In this document: positions 43,301 through 53,300 of the stretch, one piece after another
Numbering within the stretch: the stretch's first letter is position 1
Layout of the letters: each line of letters begins with the position of its first letter
Assembly: GCA_964019055.1 (NCBI GenBank)
Contig: OZ025206.1
Location: 19,813,578-19,877,577 of the forward strand
Source: Anthopleura xanthogrammica
Lineage: Eukaryota; Cnidaria; Anthozoa; Actiniaria; Actiniidae
Direction: 5' to 3'
Length of the DNA: 64,000 nucleotides
The notes under the pieces: generated by a model
What the model was told of the DNA's origin: nothing
Databases searched by the model: none
What the model saw: only the letters and a program-made list of their open reading frames with translations
Program-made: the position numbers and the translations under genes

Positions 43301-44835
43301 CAAATGAAAGGAGTGAAGGCTTTAAACCACCCCTTAGCAGTACACAAAAGAAGGCGTCAAAAGATAAAGCATCTGACAATGCAAATGTGAACAATGAACC
43401 AAATGAAAGGAGTGAAGAAGGCTTTAAACCTCCCCTTAGCAGTACACCAAAGAAGGCGTCAAAAGATAAAGCATCTGACAATGCAAATGTGAACAATGAA
43501 CCAAATGAAAGGAGTGAAGAAGGCTTTGAACCACCCCTCAGCAGTACACCAAAGAAGGCGTCAAAAGATAAAGCATCTGACAATGCAAATGTGAACAATG
43601 AACCAAATGAAAGGAGTGAAGAAGGCTTTAAACCTCCCCTTAGCAGTACACCAAAGAAGGCGTCAAAAGATAAAGCATCTGACAATGCAAATGTGAAAAG
43701 TGAACAAGATGAAGACAGTGATGATGAGATAGTTGACATTACTTCTGGTGATGTGATGACTAAACTTAAGAAGCTCTTCGAATACGATATAAAAAAAAAG
43801 GCATTGCGTAAAAAGCACCTATCTAATGAAACACTCCAAACTCTCACTGGCCCATACGACGTGGCGGACCGTGAGATTTTAGGCATTTTAAAAGAATGCC
43901 CAATTAAGTTTGTCACCAAGCTTTTTGAAGTTCAGTTTCAAATCAAGTGGAAAACAGATGACGGAAAGCCTGAGCGGTTCAATTTCTATGATTTTTGCGA
44001 TGTCGAGAAACAGTCTCCTTCAGGAAAAGGTAAAACCATGCACCTCAAATATGACCCACGGAGGGCGCATGTATTCACAGAACTTTACAGAGAGACACTT
44101 GCAATAGATATGAAGCGGAAAGTTAAGCGTGAAGAAGTCTTTTACCTTGATAAACCTAAAGAAGAATTTTGCCCTGATGTATATGTTAGAGTCAAAGACG
44201 GTTGGGTCAGAATTGGTTTTGCAAGTGAAAAATGCGAGGAAGTGAATGATTTTGAAGAAACATTCTCTTGGATGCATGAATCATTGCGAAAATTCGTCGC
44301 AGAAGATGCCGAAGAAGTTACTCTGCCATCAAAAACAGAAGTGAGCTACTCCTCAGTAATGGCAGCTATTGATGAGAAGCCTACTCTTTACTGGGCTGTG
44401 CTGGAAGATACTGACTTCAGGTCTGGTGATCACCTAAAGCTGCATGAGATCGGTAAAACACAAGTATATGTGGGAAAAGCCGAAAAAGGCATCATGCGCA
44501 GGTGGATAAAAGACGGCAGCAATCACTCTAATAAAATGAAGCTATGTGCAGAAAGTATTTGTGAGATGAAAAAGTCTTTTGAGGTATCTAGATTGCGTGG
44601 CATTCTATTAGTAGATGCAAGATTGCTGCTGGCAAAAATCAGGAAAGAAAATAATGCTGTTTTTCTCATACAAACGTTTGAAGAAAATGATGATCTCAAA
44701 AAGGGTGAAAAAAAGCACATAGAAGGGAAGAGGATTGTCAATGGAAAGGAGGATGTGAACATTGTTCCTTACAAGGACATTAAGGGTACCTGGACCCCCA
44801 AGGAAATGGAATTTGGGATGAACATGAGATCATGA
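40303..44835 (+). CDS. OTU-domain protein with 34-residue repeats and GIY-YIG-like C-terminus (left copy)
   Basis: Three coding exons: 40303-41121, 41914-42040 and 42866-44835 (971 residues). The donor GTAAGT at 41122 is preferred to GTACGT at 41116 because only the former is kept in the right-arm copy; both keep frame. The OTU domain has EDDGSCLFRAL (Cys at about 92) and WLLDEQHFVPLIP (His at about 308, exon 2), so the Cys and His of this cysteine protease family are present and a ubiquitin-type isopeptidase role is likely. Between them is a Ser/Asn/Thr-rich insert. After an acidic stretch come seven units of 34 residues (about 366-600; GFKPPLSSTPKKASKDKASD). The C-terminal part has TLYWAVLED (about 824) and VYVGKAEKGIMRRW (about 849-861), resembling the GIY-YIG endonuclease core, but this is weak. 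A 5' leader acceptor (CTCTAG, exon from 40264) shows an upstream non-coding exon. Origin could be host or element. Confidence 0.8.
43015..43725 (+). repeat. 102-bp coding tandem repeat, about 7 units
   Basis: Each unit encodes GF(E/K)PPLSSTPKKASKDKAS and DNANVNNEPNERSEE. One unit lacks a codon; no unit breaks frame. The right-arm copy keeps only one full unit plus part of another. Confidence 0.95.
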
Positions 44836-45076
44836 AGGTCTCTTGGGATGAATGAACTCTAGATCCTGTTCTCTTGCCTTTTCTATTTTCTTGGTACTTT
44901 AAGTGACCTGACATTGATTTTTACTTGTAAGTTCTTCCATCCACTGATCATTTCCATCATGTAAGTAATACCATCGCCATTCGAGTTCATTGTGTTTGAG
45001 TGAACAGCGGATGAAGGTTTTCACAGCCACTGTGTTGGTTGATTTTAACAAAATCAGTCATTTTGTTATATCTTAA
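44836..45076. other. 3' flank of the left OTU gene
   Basis: Matches the right arm (58018-58234 reversed) at roughly 95 percent by eye. No AATAAA was found in the first 200 nt, so the transcript end is not placed. Confidence 0.4.
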
Positions 45077-45352
45077 CAGGGGCGCATCCAGGATTTTTAA
45101 GAGAGGGTGGCTGTTACTGCGTTACTCGCGCCAATGCCACAGGAAACCCATAAAAATCGGGAAAATGGTGAAAAAATGAGGTCTTGATCATGAATTAAAG
45201 AAAAATATTTTGAGAGCTTCAAGTAAATCGAGTGAATCCAGTTTATCCGGATAGATAAATGTGTTCAGTTATGAACACATTTTTATTTCATTTGTGCAAA
45301 GGGGGTGGGGTGTGGCTAGCCACCCCCTTCACCACCCCTGGATCCGCTCCTG
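45077..45352. mobile_element. CAGGGGCG-ended MITE, left arm
   Basis: Ends CAGGGGCGCATCCAGGATTT and ACCCCTGGATCCGCTCCTG are inverted copies, with CTTAA on both sides. The right arm has the same insertion with the same duplication at 57622-58017, so it was there before the arms duplicated. Confidence 0.8.
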
Positions 45353-45966
45353 CTTAAAAGAGGTCGCTAGGCTTTATCGGTAATTGTTTTGGTATTCTAA
45401 GTCTGACTACCTTATCTCATGAATTCTTTAATTTCGCAAATTCGGAGCTTGCATATTTTGCTACTCACTTGATCATATTCACTTGAATTTCGCGATTTTA
45501 TTGGATAAATCATTCATAATTTGTTTTCAAACACACAAAGTAAATATGTACAAAAACAAGAGAGCATAAATAAGAGAGGTAAACTTTTTAAGGTAATTCC
45601 GTAGTAATAGATCCAAACATTTTGTAGTAATAATGGCTTTCAGCCAAAAACGTTTAATATTGTACAAATACCATCATAGAAACCAACCAAACCAGCTTTT
45701 AAGATAAAAAAGTAAAGAGTAGTTCGTAGATATACCTTATAAAGGAAGAAGAGTAGTTTTAAGCCATGTAAGCCTGTCTTTAAGACCAATAGATTTCGAA
45801 ATAGCTTTATTATTCATAATGCCCTTAAGGCCTAAGTAAATCATGAAACTAGACTTTGAATTTTATACATTAGTTTTTGATCTAGTAGTAATTTTAAGCT
45901 TTTATCAATTTAGCGTATATATCTTCATTTCCTTATTAGTATATATTTAATTTTTTTTGCATATAT

Positions 45967-46196
45967 TTAGTTTCTTATAGTTTTATACTTAATATTAGCG
46001 TAATTCAACCCTGTAGTTTGTAGTTTCTTATAGTTTTATACTTGTAAATATTAGCGTAATTCAACCCTGTAGTTTGTAGTTTTTTATAGTTTTATACTTG
46101 TAAATATTAGCGTAATTCAACCCTGTAGTTTGTAGTTTCTTATAGTTTTTATACTTGTAAATATTAGCGTAATTCAATCCTGTAGGTTGCAATGCT
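45967..46196. repeat. 57-bp tandem repeat, about 4 copies, left arm
   Basis: Units of TAGTTTCTTATAGTTTTATAC, TTGTAAATATTAGCGTAATTC and AACCCTGTAGTTTG, followed by AAAATAAACTTTC and (TATC)n, which looks like the 3' end of a retroelement. The right arm has three units (57253-57424). Confidence 0.8.
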
Positions 46197-46247
46197 TTTA
46201 AAAATAAACTTTCTATCTATCCATCTATCTATGTTTTTCTTGGTAAG

Positions 46248-46367
46248 GACGGGTTTAGAAGGTCGCATTTCACGTGTGCCGAATCTAATGCAAATGAATT
46301 CAAAGAATAGGTTTTGCTCAATTGCATTAGATTCGGAACATGTGAAATGCGACGTCTAAACCGGGCC
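46248..46367. repeat. Foldback element, left arm
   Basis: TCGCATTTCACGTGTGCCGA and its inverted partner TCGGAACATGTGAAATGCGA form arms of about 40 bp around a short loop. The right arm has it at 57083-57206. Confidence 0.75.
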
Positions 46368-47086
46368 TGATGTTTTAAATCTATTACATCAATATCGAAA
46401 GCCCAGAAGTTGAACTTTCTCACATGCAACTGGAATCACTGAATAAGGCTACTTTAAGATAAAAGCTATGTCGCTTCTAACAATGTCAACGGAATTTTGA
46501 ATCATAACCGTTACCACATGAATATGATGAATTATAAATTACAGGAACAAATGTTTGTGACCACTGAGACTATCTATTTTTTCCCTTTTCATTTCTGAAC
46601 CGTGGACTGAAAATGAATTGACGGCATCCTAATAGCTATTACTTAAAAGTATTCAAGTAGACGTTTGACTGGAAGGGTTATGGATAAGAGAATCATATCC
46701 ATTACCTCGGGTTATCTAGCTAGTTCAGAGTTATCATGTAATAGTGTTAATCCCTTTTGCGTATTAAAAGTTTTTGAACACTAGGTTGTAATATTGTAAG
46801 AAAGTTGAACCAGATTTTTTAGTGTGGCAAAATGATTAAACAACACTCCAAATATCATATCCGTTACCAAAAATGAGCGTTACCATGGCCATCGTATCCC
46901 CGCTTACATCGTCGGAATAAATCGTTTGTAAATTGTGTTGCTATTAGCATTTTTGTAAAATACTTATTACTATACGCTGATAATTCAGCATTTTGTAGGT
47001 TTAATTTTTCATTTTCAACGGTTTTACGGAGTATAATTATTCTGAAATAGAGGCGTCAAACGGAGGGAGTTATGAAAATAGTCTTA

Positions 47087-47290
47087 CAGCGCGACGCGCA
47101 AAAGTATGACCACTTTTAATGTATTCGCATACTTCTATGCACGGGCTTTTTGCTCCAAACGAGCTTTTCCACGCCTTATTTGGTAAAACCAGACAGCTTT
47201 ACATCATTTGTGTCGGGTTAAAGTACAAAATCCCGTGCATAGAAGTATACGAATACATTAAATGTGGTCATACTTTTGAGCGTCGCGCTG
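47087..47290. mobile_element. 204-bp TA-flanked MITE, only in the left arm
   Basis: The ends CAGCGCGACGCGCAAAAGT and ACTTTTGAGCGTCGCGCTG are inverted, and the match goes on for about 62 bp. TA flanks both sides. The right arm has the empty site (GTCTTAACTTTAAAAG on the matching strand), so this inserted after the arms separated. Confidence 0.9.
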
Positions 47291-47459
47291 TAACTTTAAA
47301 AGTATTAAAAGTTATATCACAAAACTTTGTCTCGGTGTTCTCAAACGTTGGGTGATTATCGAAGTAACATCAAAAAGATCAACATCGAAAATTTATTTTT
47401 CCCGATTTTCCGAACGCTATTGGTACATTTTATCTGAGAATGGTACTATTGGTACTAAG

Positions 47460-47830
47460 TTTGGGCCCCTCAGTCAAGCACTCGCGATTTACTTTTGCTT
47501 GAACATGTACAGCGTCTTGCAAGTAAGTACGTTCTTGCACCAGGTGGGGCTGGCGCCGCAGATCTTTCGTACAGGAATAGGTTGATAAAACTTGACTTGA
47601 TCCCTGTTTCCTATTGGTTTGGATATCTAAATGTGGTCTTGTTCTATAAATGTCGCAACAACTTATTTAACCTCGATATATTTAAGTACGTTACTCCATA
47701 TAGAAAAGTACTACTCTGTCATCATTTAAAACGAAAGTTCGCTTACATTACAAGTCACTCCTCTATTCAGCTTTTGATCCTGACCGAATAAGAACTTTTA
47801 AAACCATTTATTCTAAATGCAGATCTGTTA
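47460..47830 (+). mobile_element. LINE reverse transcriptase C-terminal fragment
   Basis: The frame 47495-47791 reads LEHVQRLASKYVLAP, DLSYRNRLIKLDLIPVSYW and FGYLNVVLFYKCRNN, the usual end of CR1/L2 reverse transcriptases. It begins within about 20 bp of the inner end of the left arm. Confidence 0.75.
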
Positions 47831-50013
47831 CTCTGTTACTTATTTCTTGCTGTAATAGCTGATTATTACATATACACTTACCTTTGATCAGGTAATAAGA
47901 AGCTCGAAATAAGGTACTAGTATTATTTTAGATTCCCAGCTTCAGAGTTTCTTTGTCCTCAGAGTAGACGCGGCAGGAGACGACGCGGCCTGACTCGGTC
48001 TCAGCTAAGGACATTCCTAATGACATAAATCACGGGCGGACACGTTCTCGTACCGGGCCCAGATCCTACTTTAATGTTTCCGGGTAATCGTAACTTTTGA
48101 GAAATAAAATTTCAAGTGAACTGATTGGCTGAGCGGGAAAATATAGAAGGTGCTATTTTTTTTATGGGAATGCATGAGGAGGAGGAGGGTCAACCAATCA
48201 TAGCTCTTGTTTGTTAGTGCGCATCCTCAGGGAGCCAGCAGAAAAAACTAATGCTAGAGAGCTTAAGATTCGCGTTTTTTTCTCCCGCAAACAGCAAACG
48301 TGACCAAGTTTTCTTCGTTTTCCTGTATTTCACTTTACCTTTACCTCGTGTAAAAAGTATTTCAGTTTTTCGACAGACTTTTACCGCTGGGTTCCCGGGG
48401 ACGTTTAGTGCACGGCCTTCGGAGCTAGAGGTCCACGGTTCGATCCTGAGGATCTCCACGTCTGTTTCGACTTCTCTCAAATCCGTGTAGCTTCAGCTTT
48501 TAAACCCTTGACATAGCAGTGAGGGAGAGAGGGGGTAAAGTGTACACCGTCAGCTTCCATCGATACCAGCCACGTAGCTGAAGGAACTACCGGCGTTGAC
48601 ATACTTTCCCTTTTTCTTGTCTTTCGGGAGTGAGCTATTTTTAACCTTTTAGTTTTGTAAAAAACAGAATGATTCTACACCTTTTGCTGTTCATTAGCCA
48701 AAATGACATTCATTAGAGCGAAATACATTTTCATTGACGATTTTTGCATTTAAGCAGTCAGTATCATTCATCATTTGCATGCAGCCTTTGCCATTCATTA
48801 GCAGGTGAAAATTTACTTTCATTTTTAATGTCAAATAACATGCTATTGCACCAATCCTACCAGTTAGAGTGATTTCATTTAATGGCCCGTGAAAAAATTG
48901 GCAAGTTATTAGTAGACTCTAAATCCATTGTTTTCTTTTGTTCTTTATCAACTAGTACTTATAACTAAATAGTCATCTTTCTTTCACGGGCTAAATATAA
49001 TCACTCTATAGCTAACGGACGCACGGTGCAATGCTAAATTGCGCGCAATATTGCAGGCAATGTTGCTGAAGTAGGATCGTTTTCTAGTTAATGGTCAAAC
49101 CCTCGAGACCTATCATGCTTCTCCTAACACTTCTCTCGTGTTCTGTCAACCCCGCGCAAGTTAATACAGGTAATATGGCATGTGTGATCGACATAGGATT
49201 TGATCACTAAGGATAACAATAATAGTTTTTATTTAAACACAATAGTTAGGTTTACAGCTGAGCTGATGTTGTCGTGTATCTACATTACATTAAACTACAT
49301 AAATCCCTTTCTAAAATATTACATTCTTAAATTACTTCGGGTAAACCCCCCTTTTTGGATACAACTGCGTTGACAAGTTCTGTCTTTCATTTTCCTGGTC
49401 TGTTCGGTAAGTTTTTCCCAATTGATCAAGGTTGAGGACCAGTCATACAAGAAAAGCATTCCTTGGCGTGCAAAATCTCGTTGCTATGTGTTAAGGCCAA
49501 TCTAGTTCTTAGAAGTTGTTTCGAGTCCTAACAGTCAGCGCAATTTGTTTGTAGCAACTTCTTGGCACGAAACTTGCAATTGCTGTATGTACTCCTCTAT
49601 ACCTTTACACTGGCTCAATGAAATATGAAAAAAATTCGTTTTGAATTTTTGGATTCACAACTGAGCATTTTTTCTCAAAAAGCCATTTTTGAAGATCGTC
49701 AATATCTCGAAGTATTTTACCCAATTTGGAGGAAAACAATTACTGGTACATAGTTCAAGGCTTGAAGACTCACAACTGATAAATTTCTCAGAAATATGAC
49801 AAGGTTTTGTTGCAAAAAGGATAGATTGAAATTTATACCCGTCAAACAAATTAATAGGTTTGGGCCCCCCTTATAACCAAGTCCTGCAAAGCTGTGCCTA
49901 GGGCATGCAAGTGAATGCAAATTATCTCACTCTTTCTCCCTCTCTCTCTCTCCCTCTTGATTGACACCTAATACACACACTAATTGTTTTTTTTTATTCT
50001 AAATCAGCCAGGT
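47831..50013. other. Spacer DNA, no supported gene
   Basis: At about 48405-48470 there is a tRNA-like stretch (TAGTGCACGGCCTTCGGAGC, then GGTTCGATCC), probably an old SINE head. A foldback lies at 48865-49008. Lengths of (CT)-rich sequence occur near 49930-49960. No coding region seen. Confidence 0.4.
48865..49008. repeat. 144-bp inverted-end element
   Basis: TAGAGTGATTTCATTTAATG / GCCCGTGAAA at the left mirrors TTTCACGGGCTAAATATAATC / ACTCTA at the right, about 27 bp with mismatches. Confidence 0.6.
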
Positions 50014-50284
50014 TTACATCAAAGAATGGTTTATCTGATCACCACTCAACAACTTTTTCTTCCCTGAAGATTTCACCTTGGTAACCAGACCCTTCTGGTA
50101 GAAGAAGGCGTGTACTGGGGTTATCGCTCCTAGAATGACATTGAAAACAATGATCAGTGCATGATGGAAACAGGGACTACCAGTAGAGACAGTGTGGTTG
50201 CAGGATAGGGAGAGGTTGGGGCTAAGTAATGCAGGCTAGAAACATGACTTAAAAATACAGCTGTTTCTTGATTACAGACTCATT

Positions 50285-50319
<35 letters not shown>

Positions 50320-53300
50320 TGATAATTTTAATAATAATAATCCATTGATAAAACTTATTAATAACTTATTAATTCACACCTCTTGATAAAACTTATTAAT
50401 AACAAATTACACAATCTATAACAAGACAATTTATATCTATATTCGTATCTCTAAAAGTAGCAAAAGAAACAGTACTGATAAACATCAAAACGATATAACA
50501 ACAACAACAATAATAATAATAACAATAATAATAATAATAATAATAATAGTATTTAATACTTATTTTGCGCATTTTAACTCAGGATTGGGCTCATTCCAGG
50601 GTCAAAATATTCACAAATACCAAGGGTAAAGTAAAGAATGCACAACACTTTCAAATTCTATCGACCCTCAGGAATTCGATACGAAATCAAGGCTAACCCC
50701 GAGTAAAAGAAATTGAAGCTGAAGTGTTCCTATAAATCAGTCGACTATGGTAAAGGAGGGCTGCTAAAAATGAGAGTTGCAGTGTTATAACATACCTTCA
50801 TCAATTGACAGGGATGCCTTTGGTCCTGCCATGTCTGTTCTAACCCAGCCAGGACAACACTGAAAAATATATACATATACAAATATATATGAGAAATACA
50901 GTTAAGTAATGCAAGACAGAAATTTCAAAATAGTTTGTGTTTTTAAAGAAGCTAAGAGGACAAGGGTGGAAATTTAAATAACATCTTCAGTTTTCAGGTC
51001 TTTTAGCTTGTGAAGCAACCAGCTCTCTGTTCAGTCCTTGGACTGGTAATGGTAAAAATGTCCCTCAAATTGGTGTCGGTTAAGGTTGTTGGCCAAAAGC
51101 ACTCCATTAACCTACCAATATCCTACCAACAACCTACTACTATATGTCTGCCTGAAAACTACCGACAGCCAAACGAAATCCTACCGATAAACTACCGAGA
51201 TGACCTACCGCCGACAACCTACTGTACCATCAGCCTATCAATATCTGCCTGAAAACTACCGACAGCCTATACCGTAAACATATCACCAAGGCCGACGGAC
51301 ATCCTACTGATAACCTACCAATGTCTTACCGATAACCTACCAACATCCTACTGATAAGCTACCAGCAACCTACTGACAATCAACCAACACCCTGCCACCA
51401 ACATACCCAATATACACTACCAATACCCTACCTACACCGATTTTGGGGTCCCATTGTTTACTACAGTATTTCCCCTTGAACTGAGGGGGTGCCATCATGC
51501 GTGAAAAGTGCAGTGTTAGTTAAATCTCTTCCATGTTTTAATAAGGATTTTTATTTGGGATCTCCAAAGACCAAAAAAACCCCATCCTTGTTTTTATGAG
51601 GGTAGCAAAATAATAGCCAGAGGCTAAAAAAACCTGTGGCCCTCGTTCCATGATCGAATTAGAATTTAGGAGTTGATTTTTGCAGAGGGAGGAAAACCAG
51701 AGAACCTGGAGAAAAACCCTCAAAGCACAAAAGAGGGCCAACTAACAGCTCTACTCACATATAGTAGACAGAGCCCAGCAGGACTCCAATTAACCTGGGT
51801 CGCATTTGTGAGAGGCAAATGCTCTAAATGCTTCCCTAAATGGCTATTATTAGTGCTACTCTCACAAAGTAAGGGCATTTCATTCATTTTATATATTTTT
51901 TCCAAATCCAGCTTATGATCATATAAACTTAAGGAAACCCTGATCAAATACTTACACAATTGACAAGAATATCTTCTCTTGGGTCTTGTTGCATCTTTCT
52001 TGCTTGAATTTTTGTCAAGGCTATGACACCAACTTTTGAAGTTCCATACACTAAGAAGAAAATACAGAAAATATGGAATTTAACTTTACAGAATGATATA
52101 CAAATCTTTCTTTCTTACATGCATTCTTTCGTTTAGCCCTCCAAATGGAGCTGCATTCTGGCATGCTGCAAGGGGGTTTTGTATGCCTTAACATTGCATG
52201 AACAGCCCAGCTGCAGGGGTGGATCAGGGGATGGATCAAGGGGTGTTTAAGGGGGTGATTAATCACCTGCCTCTTTTGTACAAATAAAAATGTGTTATAA
52301 CTGAAACGGTTTATATGGAGAAACTTTCACTTGGTTTACTTGAAGCTCTCGTATTTAATTTCCATCAATTTTTGACTCCATTTGTTTTTTACCACCTTTT
52401 ATGGTTTTCCTGAAAGAGGTATTGGTGCAAGGTACAATGTACCAGTCACCTAGACCCCCACCAACCCTCATCCCCTCTCAAAAATCCTGGATCCACCCCT
52501 GAGCTGAGAAAAGTTATTTTAAAATTTCACAAATTAATTGATCAAATTAATGTGATGTTTGTAATTTATCTTTATTCCTTACTTGTATTTGGCCATCCTT
52601 TTTCAACATGGTTACCAGCCTTAACATCTCTGTGAAAAAAGTGAATTAAATTCTTTATTATAAATATAACAAATATTTTCTTATTACATTATCTACAACA
52701 ACAATGATCAACAACAACAGCTTGCAACAACAACTGCAGCAAAAAGGAACTGAAATGTAATATTAATTATTTTATGAATCTCCTAATTAATAGGCAGCAT
52801 TACGGAATTGAGGGCAAAACAAAAGAATTTCAAACTCTTGAGAATTGGAAACTATTGTTTTGCCCTCCAAATTGAGAGCTGCATTCTGACATTCTGCAAG
52901 GGATCTATTACGTACCTCACAAATTCATCTAGCAAATCTACAAGTTCTTGTTCAGTCAAGGTAGGGGAAGAAAACTTTTTTTTTAATTCTTCACCAGGTA
53001 TTATTTTGAGATGACCAACCATTGATGCAATGTTAACTACTCTGAATAACAAGAAGAAAAACAACATTTAAACTTAAGGTACTTCATTCCTGTAAATTAA
53101 CTGCCCCATGGTAATGGCTCATGATCAGTTGGTTGGACAACCAGGGCTGTTGTGCAGTAGACTCAGGTGCTAGCTGTGCCTTCGCTCTTAATATATCTGC
53201 AAATCAACCTTCACTGTGGCATTGATGACCGTTTGGGGGCTCGATATAGCAAGGCAGGGATGCTTGGCAGAAATTTTGACAACTAAACGGTACCAAAATT

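Larger units (their letters stand above)
39719..47447. repeat. Left arm of a large inverted duplication
   Basis: The reverse complement of 56218-63479. The outer end is ATACAGCCATTATACAGCG; the inner end is around TGGTACA..TCTGAGAATG. Order and content match: AT-rich foldback, OTU gene, CAGGGGCG element, 57-bp repeats, foldback, and the GTCAAACGGAGGG region. Block 40082-44112 is almost identical to the other arm; the rest differs by several percent and by insertions. Confidence 0.93.

Noticed and set aside
42978..43919. Minus-strand ORF antisense to the coding repeats
   Set aside because: It is the complement of the 102-bp coding repeat and has no independent support.
43003..44835. Treating the long exon 3 frame as a stand-alone gene starting at 43003
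   Set aside because: The acceptor at 42865 and the preserved frame from exon 2 show it is the last exon of a larger gene; the Met is internal.
48405..48470. tRNA gene
   Set aside because: Only a B-box-like GGTTCGATCC and a weak A-box are present; no cloverleaf could be drawn, so it is more likely an old SINE head.
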